Assembly: GCA_038002745.1 (NCBI GenBank)
Contig: JBBODD010000001.1
Span: forward strand, 2,976,001 to 3,040,000
From: Bacillus sp. FSL H8-0547
Lineage (GTDB): Bacteria > Bacillota > Bacilli > Bacillales > Bacillaceae
Direction of reading: 5' to 3'
Length of the DNA: 64,000 bases
Below are positions 8,656 to 18,621 of the stretch, in pieces. The notes beneath the pieces were generated by a model, which was given only the letters and a program-made list of their open reading frames with translations, ran no database searches and was not told the origin of the DNA. The position numbers were made by a program, and so were the translations under genes. The first letter of the stretch is position 1. Every line of letters begins with the position of its first letter.

Positions 8656-11298
8656 ATGGAGAACAAGGAGCAGACACTCTCTACAAAATATGATCCGCAG
8701 GCAATTGAGCGCGATCGCTACGACTACTGGCTGAAGGGAAAGTTTTTTGAAGCTTCAAACGACCAGGAAAAGCAGCCGTACACGGTTGTGATCCCTCCGC
8801 CGAACGTAACAGGAAAGCTACACCTTGGCCATGCCTGGGACACGACGCTTCAGGATATCGTGACGCGCATGAAACGCATGCAGGGCTATGACGTTCTCTG
8901 GCTTCCGGGAATGGACCATGCCGGAATCGCCACTCAGGCTAAAGTGGAAGGAAAGCTGCGCGAGGAAGGCAAGTCGCGCTATGACCTTGGCCGCGAAAAG
9001 TTTGTTGAGGAAACTTGGAAATGGAAAGAAGAATACGCATCCCATATCCGCGCGCAGTGGTCAAAACTTGGCCTTGGCCTTGATTATTCGAGAGAGCGGT
9101 TTACGCTTGATGAGGGACTTTCAAAAGCGGTTAATGAGGTATTTGTCTCTCTTTATAAAAAAGGGCTCATCTACCGCGGCGAATATATTATCAACTGGGA
9201 TCCGCAGACAAAAACAGCTCTTTCAGATATAGAAGTTATCTATAAAGATGTTCAGGGTGCTTTTTACCACATGCGCTATCCTCTGTCAGACGGTTCCGGT
9301 GCAATTGAAGTTGCGACGACACGTCCTGAAACGATGCTTGGCGATACAGCGGTTGCTGTTCACCCTGAAGATGAGCGCTACAAGCATTTGATTGGCAAAA
9401 CCGTTGTTCTCCCTATCGTAGGCCGCGAAATTCCGATTGTCGGAGATGACTATGTTGATATGGAATTCGGTTCCGGAGCGGTTAAGATTACTCCGGCGCA
9501 TGATCCGAATGACTTTGAAATCGGAAACCGCCACAGCCTTGAACGTGTTCTTGTGATGAACGAGGACGGAACGATGAATGCGAAAGCAGGAATCTACAGC
9601 GGACTTGACCGTTTTGAGTGCAGAAAGCAGATCGTGAAGGATCTTCAGGAAATGGATGTTCTGTTCAAAATTGAAGAGCACATGCATTCAGTCGGGCACA
9701 GCGAACGGAGCGGAGCGGTTGTTGAACCGTACCTATCTACGCAGTGGTTCGTTAAGATGCAGCCTCTTGCAGATGCAGCGATTGAGCTTCAGGACAGAGA
9801 TGACAAAGTCAACTTTGTACCAAACCGTTTTGAGAATACCTATATGCGCTGGATGGAAAATATCCGCGACTGGTGTATTTCAAGACAGCTTTGGTGGGGA
9901 CACCGCATTCCTGCCTGGTATCATAAAGAAACTGGCGAGGTGCATGTTGATCATGCACCGCCTGCAGACCTTGAAAACTGGGAACAGGATACAGACGTAC
10001 TCGATACGTGGTTCAGTTCCGCACTGTGGCCGTTTTCGACAATGGGCTGGCCGGATGAGGATTCCGTTGACTACCAGCGCTACTATCCGACAGATGTGCT
10101 TGTCACAGGCTATGACATCATTTTCTTCTGGGTTTCCCGCATGATTTTCCAGGGTCTTGAATTTACCGGCAAGCGTCCATTTAAAGATGTGCTGATCCAC
10201 GGACTTGTCCGCGATGAGCAGGGACGCAAAATGAGTAAATCGCTTGGAAACGGTGTTGATCCGATGGATGTGATCGATAAGTACGGAGCGGATTCTCTTC
10301 GCTACTTCCTTTCAACAGGAAGCTCGCCTGGCCAGGATCTGCGTTTCAGCTACGAAAAAGTAGAAGCAACATGGAACTTTGCCAATAAGATCTGGAACGC
10401 TTCTCGCTTTGCGCTGATGAACATGGACGGCCTGAAATTCGATGAAATCGATCTGACCGGTGAAAAGTCAGTGGCAGACAAGTGGATTCTGACACGTCTC
10501 AATGAAACCATTGAGCACGTGACAAAGCTTGCCGATAAATACGAATTCGGTGAAATCGGCCGCCATCTGTACAACTTTATCTGGGATGATTTCTGTGACT
10601 GGTACATTGAAATGGCGAAGCTTCCGCTTTATGGCGACGACGAAGCGGCGAAAAAGACAACACGTTCAATCCTTGCATATGTACTTGATAACACGATGAG
10701 ACTTCTTCATCCGTTCATGCCGTTTATTACCGAGGAAATTTGGCAAAACCTTCCGCACGAAGGGGAATCCATTACAATCGCCAAATGGCCGGTTGCCGAT
10801 CCGTCACTGACTGATGAAGCAGCAGCCGCAGATATGAAGCTTCTAGTTGAAGTAATCCGTTCGGTTCGAAATGTAAGAGCTGAAGTGAACACGCCGATGA
10901 GCAAGCAAATTCCAATGATGATTAAAGCAAAGTCAGCTGACATCCAAAATCAGCTCGAGCAAAACCGCGCCTATATCGAGCGTTTCTGCAACACGTCCAG
11001 TCTTTCAATCGGCACGGATGCTGAAACAGGCGACAAAGCGATGACATCTGTTGTAACAGGAGCGGAACTGATCTTCCCTCTTGAAGGCCTGATCAACCTC
11101 GATGAAGAAATTGCACGTCTTGAGAAAGAGCTTGAAAAATTAAATAAGGAAGTTGAACGTGTTCAGAAAAAGCTGAGCAATGAAGGCTTCGTTAAAAAAG
11201 CGCCTGAGAAGGTTATAGAAGAAGAACGCGCGAAAGAAAAAGACTATACAGAAAAAAGAGAAGCCGTTCTCTCAAGAATCGGAGAGCTGAAAGGCTGA
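8656..11298 (+). CDS. valS: Valyl-tRNA synthetase
   Basis: Class I aminoacyl-tRNA synthetase, 880 residues, the normal length. It has the HIGH-type motif in [18 protein letters not shown], the KMSKS loop in [17 protein letters not shown], the editing-domain sequence [20 protein letters not shown], and a C-terminal coiled coil ([20 protein letters not shown]) typical of ValRS. ATG 8656 follows AAGGAGGAAG. Expression is governed by the T-box just upstream, and folC follows behind a terminator. Confidence 0.98.
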   Translation: MENKEQTLSTKYDPQAIERDRYDYWLKGKFFEASNDQEKQPYTVVIPPPNVTGKLHLGHAWDTTLQDIVTRMKRMQGYDVLWLPGMDHAGIATQAKVEGKLREEGKSRYDLGREKFVEETWKWKEEYASHIRAQWSKLGLGLDYSRERFTLDEGLSKAVNEVFVSLYKKGLIYRGEYIINWDPQTKTALSDIEVIYKDVQGAFYHMRYPLSDGSGAIEVATTRPETMLGDTAVAVHPEDERYKHLIGKTVVLPIVGREIPIVGDDYVDMEFGSGAVKITPAHDPNDFEIGNRHSLERVLVMNEDGTMNAKAGIYSGLDRFECRKQIVKDLQEMDVLFKIEEHMHSVGHSERSGAVVEPYLSTQWFVKMQPLADAAIELQDRDDKVNFVPNRFENTYMRWMENIRDWCISRQLWWGHRIPAWYHKETGEVHVDHAPPADLENWEQDTDVLDTWFSSALWPFSTMGWPDEDSVDYQRYYPTDVLVTGYDIIFFWVSRMIFQGLEFTGKRPFKDVLIHGLVRDEQGRKMSKSLGNGVDPMDVIDKYGADSLRYFLSTGSSPGQDLRFSYEKVEATWNFANKIWNASRFALMNMDGLKFDEIDLTGEKSVADKWILTRLNETIEHVTKLADKYEFGEIGRHLYNFIWDDFCDWYIEMAKLPLYGDDEAAKKTTRSILAYVLDNTMRLLHPFMPFITEEIWQNLPHEGESITIAKWPVADPSLTDEAAAADMKLLVEVIRSVRNVRAEVNTPMSKQIPMMIKAKSADIQNQLEQNRAYIERFCNTSSLSIGTDAETGDKAMTSVVTGAELIFPLEGLINLDEEIARLEKELEKLNKEVERVQKKLSNEGFVKKAPEKVIEEERAKEKDYTEKREAVLSRIGELKG

Positions 11299-11307
11299 AT
11301 GACAAAG

Positions 11308-11342
11308 ACTCGGGTGTGATTTATGATCATGCCCGAGTTTTC
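11308..11342 (+). terminator. Hairpin terminator after valS
   Basis: ACTCGGGT and GCCCGAGT form an 8-bp stem (one G-T pair) followed by TTTTC, 10 bp after the valS stop. Confidence 0.75.
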
Positions 11343-11370
11343 ATGTATATAAAAAGAAGGGGCAGATGAT

Positions 11371-12663
11371 ATGTTTCAAACGTACGAAGATGCTGTCGGA
11401 TGGATTCATTCGCGCCTCAGATTCGGTATCAAACCCGGCCTGAAGCGTATGGAATGGCTGATGAACAGACTCGGTAATCCTCATAAAAAAGTGAAAACCA
11501 TCCATGTGGCAGGCACAAACGGAAAAGGGTCGACCATTGCCTACATGAGAAACGTGCTTACAGAAGCAGGCTATAAAACCGGCACCTTTACATCCCCGTT
11601 CCTTGAAACCTTCAACGAGCGGATCAGCATGAACGGGATTCCCATTCCTGATGCGGAGATGCTGTTTTTGGCAAATACGATAAAACCGCTGTCAGACGAG
11701 CTTGAGCAAACAGAGCTTGGAGGGCCGACCGAGTTTGAAATCATCACCGCCATGGCTTTCTATTATTTCGGCAACCATGAAAAGACAGATGTGCTGCTGC
11801 TTGAAACAGGGCTTGGAGGCACATTTGATTCAACGAATATTTCAGAGCCGGTTCTGACTATGATTACAAGCATCGGCTATGATCACATGCATATCCTTGG
11901 GAACACCATAGAGGAAATTGCAGGTGAAAAAGCGGGCATCATTAAAAAGGGTGTGCCCATGCTTACAGCAGTAACGGATGAGCGCGCCCTTAATGTCATA
12001 AAAAGAAGAGCGGCAGAAAAAAATGCTGATCTGTTCCACGATTCTTTTCCTGTTCTGAAACACGAGCCGCTAAGGGGCGGGGAAAGGTTCGATATGAAAA
12101 CACCGTATCATTCATTCGAGGAGCTAGAGATCTCCATGAGGGGAGAGCATCAGGTGCAAAATGCCGCGCTTGCTGTTATGGCTCTGGATTATTTACGGGT
12201 CCACGGCTTGTTTGTTGCCGGGGATGAGCACATTCGAAAAGGTCTTCATCAGACTAATTGGAGCGGAAGGTTTGAACAGGTTTCCGAGTTTCCTGCCGTC
12301 ATCCTTGACGGCGCACACAATAAAGAGGGAGCTGAAAGTCTTGCGGCAGTAATGAGAAGACACTATGCCGGCAAACGGATTCATGTTCTTTTTTCAGCCC
12401 TGAAAGACAAGGAATACAGCCCGATGATTTCAACTCTATCCGCTATTGCGGACAGCATGCATTTCACAACCTTTGATTTTCCGAGAGCCGCTGGAGCATC
12501 AGAGCTGTATGAAGCGTGCACGCATCCGGTAAAATCGTTCCATGAAGACTGGAAAGGGGCAATTGATGAAATGATTGCAGCGGGCAAAGGGGGAGACATC
12601 TTTTTAATAACAGGTTCTCTCTACTTTATTTCTGAGGTTAGGCCTTATTGTCGAAAAATATAA
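11371..12663 (+). CDS. folC: Folylpolyglutamate synthase / dihydrofolate synthase
   Basis: Adds glutamate to (dihydro)pteroate or folates using ATP. The 430-residue Mur-ligase-type protein has the P-loop HVAGTNGKGSTIAYMR, the TSPFLETFNERI segment, the LLETGLGGTFDSTN metal or nucleotide loop, the GIIKKGVP lysine region and the C-terminal-domain motif VILDGAHNKEG. A GAAGGGG ribosome site precedes the ATG. In B. subtilis comC follows folC directly; here a complete pilus locus occupies that place. Confidence 0.96.
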   Translation: MFQTYEDAVGWIHSRLRFGIKPGLKRMEWLMNRLGNPHKKVKTIHVAGTNGKGSTIAYMRNVLTEAGYKTGTFTSPFLETFNERISMNGIPIPDAEMLFLANTIKPLSDELEQTELGGPTEFEIITAMAFYYFGNHEKTDVLLLETGLGGTFDSTNISEPVLTMITSIGYDHMHILGNTIEEIAGEKAGIIKKGVPMLTAVTDERALNVIKRRAAEKNADLFHDSFPVLKHEPLRGGERFDMKTPYHSFEELEISMRGEHQVQNAALAVMALDYLRVHGLFVAGDEHIRKGLHQTNWSGRFEQVSEFPAVILDGAHNKEGAESLAAVMRRHYAGKRIHVLFSALKDKEYSPMISTLSAIADSMHFTTFDFPRAAGASELYEACTHPVKSFHEDWKGAIDEMIAAGKGGDIFLITGSLYFISEVRPYCRKI

Positions 12664-12694
12664 CATAAAAATTAGGCTGATAGTCCCGAAATAA

Positions 12695-12723
12695 ATGACA
12701 AAAATCTGAATTTTTGTTAAAAT
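12695..12723 (+). promoter_or_regulatory. Sigma-A promoter of the diguanylate cyclase gene
   Basis: ATGACA (12695-12700), 17 bp, then TAAAAT (12718-12723), preceded by TGT as an extended -10. The site lies 35 bp before the start codon and just after folC, so the cyclase has its own promoter. Confidence 0.65.
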
Positions 12724-12758
12724 ATAAATAACAGCACGGCGGGAGAGGGGGACAATCC

Positions 12759-14471
12759 ATGGAAACAAAGCTGAAGTCCATTTTGTGGGCCGTCTGGGCC
12801 ATCGTATTTCCTTCATCACTATTTGCAGCGTATACTCTCTGGCCGGTAAAAATTTCAGAAAATGAATGGACGATTGCCGCTTTTCTGGTTTTCATGTGCA
12901 TTGTTTCGGTTTTCCCGATCATCGTCAATGAAACGCCCGTTTTTTTTGCTCAGGGTGTTTCCATATCCGTCTTTCTGCTCTTCGGTCCTTTTGTTGAAAT
13001 GATTCTTATGCAGGCAGCCCTCACTGTGCTTCTGCTGAAGCTCAGAGTTGGAAAACGGGAAATTTACCGGTTTCCGACGAACTCCCTGATGTTTCTGATC
13101 GTATCAGCAGCAGGGGCAGCCGTCTATTATGCGATTGGCGGTACACATGAACGGGAGGCTCTCACCTTTCCGTTTATTCTCAAAGTGATTGCCTATTCAT
13201 TTACCATTTGCCTTGTTAATCACTTCTTTCTCCAGCATGTGATCAGAGGGTATTTCTATAAGATGAAAGAAAAATTTTTCTCGAGGGATTTTCTGTGGGA
13301 AATTCTCACAACGCTCATGTTTTTGCCGGTGGGCATTTTGCTCTACATTCTGTACCTTGACCTTGGATTTGAGGCATTGTTTTATGTGGGCATTCCATTT
13401 GTGGGAACCTCTTATATCCTTATTTTGCTGTCTCGCAGCCAGCGCCTCAATACGTATCTTCAGCAGGCAAGCGAAATCGGCCATCAGCTTACCGAAAGGC
13501 TGGAAGTGAAGAAAGTTGTTAAGGTGTACCTGAATAAACTGACGTCCATGATCAAAGCGGATTATGCATATATTATTGATGTGATCGACGACAATGAGTT
13601 GAAGGTCATCCGGAAACTTGAAAACGGCCGGATCGTCAAGAATGTACAGGAATCCATATCTGTTCACCATGGTGTCAGCGGTCTGGTTTATGCAACCAAA
13701 AAAAGCATGCTGTACACTAAGCGGGATCAATGGGCGAAACTTGAGAAAACCCTGCTGCCGGAAAGCGTAGAGAGCGTGATTGCAGTTCCGATTGTCAGAA
13801 ACCAGAAGGTCGTTGGGATTGTCATTCTTGCGTCAAATAAAAAACGGTTTTATGACCGCGCACAGCTGATGATTACGGATCTTTTGACCGCCTATCTGGG
13901 TGTGGCAATTGAAAATGCAAAAAGCTACGAAGAGACGAAAAAACAAAGTGAACGCTGTCCATTAACAGGCCTTTATAATTACCGCTACATGGAGAAGCTG
14001 CTGGAGTATGAATACACGGAACTGATTCAGCAAAAAAGCGGCAGCATGTCGCTGATTCTGCTCGACATCGATCATTTCAAAAAAGTGAATGATACATACG
14101 GGCACCAGGCAGGAAATGAAATTCTGATTTCACTTGCCGAGCGTCTTTGCAAATTCGTCGGGGAAAGAGGAACGGTCGCAAGATACGGCGGTGAAGAGTT
14201 TGTCATCCTTCTGCCAAGTATGGACAAGCATGCATGCTTCGCAGCGGCAGAAGGCATACGCCAGAGCATCGCAAATCGTCCTTTCATCGTTGAACAAAGC
14301 ATCGGTCATCCCGGCAAGCGCCAGCCTGTATCCATTACAGCAAGCATCGGCTACGCAACCGCCCCGGAAGATGCCGAAGGTCCGCTAGACCTCATCCGCC
14401 ACGCAGACCGCGCCATGTACATCGGTGCAAAGCAGGCGGGACGGAACAGAGTAGCGCAATATGTGAAATAG
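12759..14471 (+). CDS. Membrane-bound GAF-GGDEF diguanylate cyclase
   Basis: A 570-residue protein in three parts: about six hydrophobic helices (residues 1-215), a GAF-like sensor domain (about 225-390), and a C-terminal GGDEF domain. The last has SLILLDIDHFKKVNDTYGH and an intact GGEEF active site at residues 477-481, so it should make c-di-GMP from two GTP. The usual DPLTGL linker motif reads CPLTGL. No EAL domain is present. It has its own promoter, sits directly upstream of the pilus genes and ends at a terminator, which suggests control of pilus function. The ligand of the sensor part is unknown. Confidence 0.9.
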   Translation: METKLKSILWAVWAIVFPSSLFAAYTLWPVKISENEWTIAAFLVFMCIVSVFPIIVNETPVFFAQGVSISVFLLFGPFVEMILMQAALTVLLLKLRVGKREIYRFPTNSLMFLIVSAAGAAVYYAIGGTHEREALTFPFILKVIAYSFTICLVNHFFLQHVIRGYFYKMKEKFFSRDFLWEILTTLMFLPVGILLYILYLDLGFEALFYVGIPFVGTSYILILLSRSQRLNTYLQQASEIGHQLTERLEVKKVVKVYLNKLTSMIKADYAYIIDVIDDNELKVIRKLENGRIVKNVQESISVHHGVSGLVYATKKSMLYTKRDQWAKLEKTLLPESVESVIAVPIVRNQKVVGIVILASNKKRFYDRAQLMITDLLTAYLGVAIENAKSYEETKKQSERCPLTGLYNYRYMEKLLEYEYTELIQQKSGSMSLILLDIDHFKKVNDTYGHQAGNEILISLAERLCKFVGERGTVARYGGEEFVILLPSMDKHACFAAAEGIRQSIANRPFIVEQSIGHPGKRQPVSITASIGYATAPEDAEGPLDLIRHADRAMYIGAKQAGRNRVAQYVK

Positions 14472-14473
14472 GA

Positions 14474-14504
14474 AAGGCCGGCATCTATTTGGATGCCGGC
14501 TTTT
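14474..14504 (+). terminator. Terminator between cyclase and minor-pilin genes
   Basis: GCCGGCATC (14477-14485) and GATGCCGGC (14492-14500) form a perfect GC-rich stem followed by TTTT. It serves the cyclase gene and probably also the convergent minus-strand cluster. Confidence 0.9.
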
Positions 14505-14507
14505 ACA

Positions 14508-16190
14508 TTATTTAACTTCTGTATCGATGGTTTCGACTTTCAGTTTTTCTACTGTCGGAATGCCTGTAGGGGGATTAAGGATCAGGTCCTCTTTGAATTC
14601 TATTTGCAGTCGGGAAGGCAATCCCGGCTGCTGCTGATTCTTTTCAAAATACAGCCCGCCGATATTGTTGTACAGCTCAGGATCAAAATCATACCGCCAG
14701 GCAAATTGATACCATTTAGGCCCAACCCAGACATAGCGTGCCCCAAGGGTATTTCTTGTCTCTCCCTTGGTGGCATTCAGAGTAATATTCGATCCATAAA
14801 CGCCTCCTCTAATTTTAATATTGGAACCTACTCCATACATTTCAAGAGTTTCGTTTGAGTAAAGAAAGGCATCTATAATCTTTGGAGTATTGCTGTACTC
14901 ATTATTATTTGCGACAAGCATGCTGCCGTTGCTCAAGATAACAGCTGTTCCGCCGCTTACATTGTTGAGATTTTCAATTGAAGTATTCTTTTCTACATAA
15001 ACCGTTCCGTTAGTATTAAAATCTGATCGGATATCTGCTGCATCCGAGATATACATTTGTCCCTGGAGTTTCAGATTTGATATCGCAGCTTTTCCGTTAA
15101 TATAGACATAGCTGTTGGGGTTTGTTAATTCGATGGTGCCCTTTAAATCCGCCTGTCCATTAATAAAGACATTGCCGCTTGTAATGAGCCTGCTTGCTTC
15201 TCCCATAGTGAAATTGCCTTCCATTAAAACATCGCCGGCTACGTTAAGAACACCCGTCAATTCAAGATTCTGAAGAAACTTTTTGCTGGTATTGTGAAGG
15301 GTGCTGCCTGAAAGGAGGGTGTCATTCAAACCGTTTGCAATTTGTCCTCTTCTTGCTGTAAATGCTGCATGCTTTTCATTGATCCGGCTCAGGATGTTAA
15401 TCTGGTTTGTTGAGACAATCGCATCTCGTATTCTTGGAGGCGTCACAAAATAACTCGGCAGGCTGCCTGAATTCGCAACGGGCCGGAAATTTGCGGCAGC
15501 AGTATTGGAAAAAGAGCTGTTATAAAAATATTTGGATGGATAAGTCTGACCGGAAGAGTCCTGGCCTTTTACTGTCATATCACCCTGTATCGACGGATAA
15601 ACGGTTCCGGGATAATACGTTGAGCCAGATTGGATGAATTTGCCCCTGCTGCCTAAATAAAGCCTTTGCTGTACAAAGATATTTCCTTTAATATCCACAG
15701 CGCCATTCAGCGTTAAATCTCCATTTGTTACAACACCGTAGTTGAAAATATCCGCAATAGTGGACACCTTGAGAGTTCGCTTCAATTGCTTTCCGGAACT
15801 CTCAGGACCGACTGGAGCTGCTATATCAACCGTTTGAACAAACAGATTGTTGGTTGCAGAAATCGGCTTTAAGATTTTTCCGGTTACCTCAATTCCTGAT
15901 CGCTGCTCAATTCTTGACTCCAAGCTGCTCAATTTGGTGAGCAGAGTCTGAGAATTCAGCGCTTCATTGTTGATGTTTTCCAATAGAACTTCATATTCTG
16001 CCGAAGCTTCGTCAAGGAGTTTCTCCGCTTTGGTCATATCCTCAAGGTACGTTTTCGAATGCTTTACAAATGCCTGAGAGCTTATCGTAATGCTGAGAAG
16101 TGAAATACCCAGAATCGAAACTAATGTAAAAACCATCAGCACATTAAGCAGTGCATAGCCGTTCTGATTTAATTTTTTCAAACCAATCAC
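14508..16190 (-). CDS. PilX-like pilus protein with long beta-rich repeat body
   Basis: A 560-residue protein. The N-terminus (LNQNGYALLNVLMVFTLVSI) has the single hydrophobic helix of PilX-type minor pilins without a classic F-T-L-I-E cleavage motif. The body after about residue 150 is rich in short beta-strand-like units such as GDLTLNGAVDIKGNIFV and TSGNVFINGQADLKGTIEL, resembling a polymer-forming or beta-helix domain. It is the last of three minus-strand pilin-like genes, one base after its upstream neighbour. It is probably a surface-exposed tip or adhesin component, but that is inference. Confidence 0.7.
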   Translation of the reverse strand: MIGLKKLNQNGYALLNVLMVFTLVSILGISLLSITISSQAFVKHSKTYLEDMTKAEKLLDEASAEYEVLLENINNEALNSQTLLTKLSSLESRIEQRSGIEVTGKILKPISATNNLFVQTVDIAAPVGPESSGKQLKRTLKVSTIADIFNYGVVTNGDLTLNGAVDIKGNIFVQQRLYLGSRGKFIQSGSTYYPGTVYPSIQGDMTVKGQDSSGQTYPSKYFYNSSFSNTAAANFRPVANSGSLPSYFVTPPRIRDAIVSTNQINILSRINEKHAAFTARRGQIANGLNDTLLSGSTLHNTSKKFLQNLELTGVLNVAGDVLMEGNFTMGEASRLITSGNVFINGQADLKGTIELTNPNSYVYINGKAAISNLKLQGQMYISDAADIRSDFNTNGTVYVEKNTSIENLNNVSGGTAVILSNGSMLVANNNEYSNTPKIIDAFLYSNETLEMYGVGSNIKIRGGVYGSNITLNATKGETRNTLGARYVWVGPKWYQFAWRYDFDPELYNNIGGLYFEKNQQQPGLPSRLQIEFKEDLILNPPTGIPTVEKLKVETIDTEVK

Positions 16191-16191
16191 C

Positions 16192-16701
16192 TCAATCTGC
16201 CAGGTTATATATTTTCAGGATTTCATACGGTTTTGAATCAGTGTTTTTTTCTTTCAGGACCAGCTTGCAGATCAATTGGGAGGAGTCGTCTGAGATGAAA
16301 AAATGGCTGCCTTCTAATGAAATGTTTTCATTATTGACGGGTTTTCCGTCAATGCTCAAATTTCCGCCAGAAAAAATAACCGGAATGGGCGTTCTTGTTT
16401 CATCTAATAAATTTGAAGGATTAACCGTTTTAGTGACTTTAACGGGAGTGACTTTTGTAAGCTCTTGTCCTTTTAAATCTCCAAGTCCAAACTCATCTGC
16501 GTTCTCAAGCGCCTTGTTTAAAGAGTCGACAATCAGTACCGCTTCATTTCTGAGATTGGTTTTAGAAAGCGTAGATTCCCCCGCTTTCATCATAGACATT
16601 AAAAATCCGGTGCTCATTGTGAGAATAATAGAGGAGAGGGCAAGCACCAGCAGCAGCTCGATCAATGTTATTCCATTTTGATTTAAAAGAATTTTCTTCA
16701 T
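16192..16701 (-). CDS. Minor pilin with class III signal peptide (PilW/ComGF-like)
   Basis: A 169-residue protein starting MKKILLNQNGITLIELLLVL: a short basic leader, Gly before Ile-Thr-Leu-Ile-Glu, then a hydrophobic helix, as in type IV prepilins cut by PilD. The rest has the size and look of PilW-type minor pilins. It overlaps the upstream prepilin gene by 4 bp and is followed one base later by the PilX-like gene, so all three form one transcript. Confidence 0.82.
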   Translation of the reverse strand: MKKILLNQNGITLIELLLVLALSSIILTMSTGFLMSMMKAGESTLSKTNLRNEAVLIVDSLNKALENADEFGLGDLKGQELTKVTPVKVTKTVNPSNLLDETRTPIPVIFSGGNLSIDGKPVNNENISLEGSHFFISDDSSQLICKLVLKEKNTDSKPYEILKIYNLAD

Positions 16702-17135
16702 TTGCGCACATACCCTTCGAGTGTAGAAGAGGACGATATCCCGTCACGGTTTGTCACTGTGACTGAAATTTCTACAAGCTTTCCCCTTAAATTTGCCTGC
16801 GGCGGTTCTTTAAAGGAGACGTCGGCAGAATATCCGCTCAGAGAAAAAGCTTCTTCTTGAAGTGCGAGTTTCTGCCTTATGGCATCAGGGGCCAGAACTT
16901 CTCTTGTGCTTAGTTTTCTTTTTGCTTCAATAAATCCTTCCGCCTGATAGGCTTCAAGAAGACTTTTGCTAAGCTGCTGGGATGTAATGTTTTTGTCGAA
17001 AGAATTTGAGTAAGAAGCACTATTCACGAAAAAACTGCTCAGAACCGAAAACATGATGGTCAAAATGACGATGGAGGCTAAAACTTCGATCAATGTAAAT
17101 CCCCGTTCTTTTTTAAAAGCCGTTTTCATGGGCAT
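16698..17135 (-). CDS. Minor pilin with class III signal peptide (PilV-like)
   Basis: A 145-residue protein with leader KTAFKKERG followed by FTLIEVLASIVILTIM, the cleavage and assembly signature of type IV pilins (Gly before Phe, Glu at mature position 5). It is the first gene of the three-gene minus-strand cluster. Two starts are possible, ATG 17135 or ATG 17129; the GGGG just upstream fits the second about as well. It probably helps prime pilus assembly. Confidence 0.82.
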   Translation of the reverse strand: MPMKTAFKKERGFTLIEVLASIVILTIMFSVLSSFFVNSASYSNSFDKNITSQQLSKSLLEAYQAEGFIEAKRKLSTREVLAPDAIRQKLALQEEAFSLSGYSADVSFKEPPQANLRGKLVEISVTVTNRDGISSSSTLEGYVRK

Positions 17136-17310
17136 CCCCGTACTTTCTTTTATAAATTATGGGCAGAAAGGAAAATCTTTCTTTTCTTCTGAATAAAGCT
17201 ATTATACAATAAAACTAGTCGATTTTTGTCTAGTATTTGGAAAAAAATAATTCGAATTACTTAGGTTTATTTAACTAGTAAACGGTATGTGTGACAAAGG
17301 GGGGCATGAA
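17136..17310 (+). promoter_or_regulatory. Divergent promoter region of the pilus locus
   Basis: A 175-bp A+T-rich gap between the divergent minor-pilin cluster and the main pil operon. A TATAAT -10 for the minus-strand genes lies at 17206-17201, without a good -35. CTAGT-type motifs recur (17214-17218 with 17230-17234 as an inverted pair, and again near 17274). I could not identify a convincing promoter for the plus-strand operon. Confidence 0.4.
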
Positions 17311-18621
17311 GTGGGTACATCATCAAAAAGAAAAACGTTTTTTGTTTTGTTCGGATGTGTTTTTATTCTCTTTGGATTTTCTTTTTTTGGAGCGAAGGCG
17401 TATGGAGCGCTTTTTAATGAAAAAACGGTTCCTTCTGGTGTCGAGGCGGGCGGAGTACCGCTGTCCGGCCTGTCTCAGAAGGAAGCGGAAGCAAAGCTGA
17501 ATCAGGCCATCACCGCCTGGAAAGAAAACAGCTTTTATTTTCTTCAGGCAGACCGGGAGCTCGGTCTGGATCTGAATCTTGTCGTATTCGATGTGAAAAA
17601 AACAGCGGATCTCGCTGTTGCCGATAAAACGAACCGGCTGATTGCCGCGGTTGATGAAAAAGCTCTTAGCACATTTCTTGAAAATGAGCTCAGTGCAGAC
17701 ACGTTCGGAGCTGTTGACCAAAAAGCGCTCTCAGCCGAAATAGAGCTCGCAGCATCTGAATTGACAGAGGGGATTTTCACTCTGTCTATCAATAAGTACC
17801 TGTTGAAAGAAAAACTTCCAAAAACGCTGCTTGCAGGATCTGAACTTCCTGCAGATCCGGGTCTTCTCCTGCAGCCGGCTGTTATCCGGATAGACCCTCT
17901 CGAAACGTTCTCTTTGGAAGCGTATCTCGAAGAGTTTCCCCTGCAGCTGGATGATGCCGCTTTGAGCAGGATGGCAACAGGAATCTATCAGACCATTCTC
18001 CTCACGAACTTTGACATTCTTGAACGCCACATAAGTGCAGAACTGCCCGCCTATGCAGAGCTTGGCAAGGAAGCTGCATTTATGAAAGGTAAGCAGGACC
18101 TTGTCTTTTACAACCCGAACGATGCGGCTTATGAACTGAAGCTTGTTCAGGACGGAGGGTCCCTTTCCATCAGTCTTGAAGGAGCTGCCTTTGAGAATGC
18201 GTACAGTTTAACAATGGAAAATGAAAAAGAATTTAAGCCTAAAACCATCATTCACTATGACCCGGCTCTTGATGATCAGACGACAAGAGTAAAAGAGGAA
18301 GGCAGAAGCGGACAGTCTGCTGAAGTGTACAGGAATGAGCTGGACAGTAACGGCAGCGTACTGTCAAGCACCCTGATATCAGACGACTTTTACGCACCTG
18401 TTCACAGAGTGGAAGTAAAAGCGCTCAAGTCAGAACAGCAATCAGTCCCGGGCGGCGAAGAAGGAACCGTTCAGCCGGAAGCAGGGGCTGATCAAAACAA
18501 ACCTGCAGAAGGAACGGGGAACTCTCCACTGGAGAATCAGCCTGACAAGACCCCTCCGGCTGGAGGCGACCGCGATCAGGAGCTGTGGGAAGAACCGGCA
18601 TTTGAGAAAGGGGATGAATAG
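17311..18621 (+). CDS. VanW/YoaR-like membrane-anchored protein of the pil operon
   Basis: About 436 residues. An N-terminal membrane anchor (FFVLFGCVFILFGFSFFGAK) is followed by a YoaR-type putative peptidoglycan-binding segment (VPSGVEAGGVPLSGLSQKEA). A C-terminal VanW-like strand section (VYRNELDSNGSVLSSTLISD) is followed by a Pro/Glu-rich tail. The usual VanW core domain is not evident. I prefer GTG 17311, 6 bp after AAAGGGGGG; ATG 17287 would add eight residues over that site. Its stop lies inside the 5' end of pilB, so it is operonic. It may help the pilus cross or anchor in the thick wall (inference). Confidence 0.68.
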   Translation: MGTSSKRKTFFVLFGCVFILFGFSFFGAKAYGALFNEKTVPSGVEAGGVPLSGLSQKEAEAKLNQAITAWKENSFYFLQADRELGLDLNLVVFDVKKTADLAVADKTNRLIAAVDEKALSTFLENELSADTFGAVDQKALSAEIELAASELTEGIFTLSINKYLLKEKLPKTLLAGSELPADPGLLLQPAVIRIDPLETFSLEAYLEEFPLQLDDAALSRMATGIYQTILLTNFDILERHISAELPAYAELGKEAAFMKGKQDLVFYNPNDAAYELKLVQDGGSLSISLEGAAFENAYSLTMENEKEFKPKTIIHYDPALDDQTTRVKEEGRSGQSAEVYRNELDSNGSVLSSTLISDDFYAPVHRVEVKALKSEQQSVPGGEEGTVQPEAGADQNKPAEGTGNSPLENQPDKTPPAGGDRDQELWEEPAFEKGDE

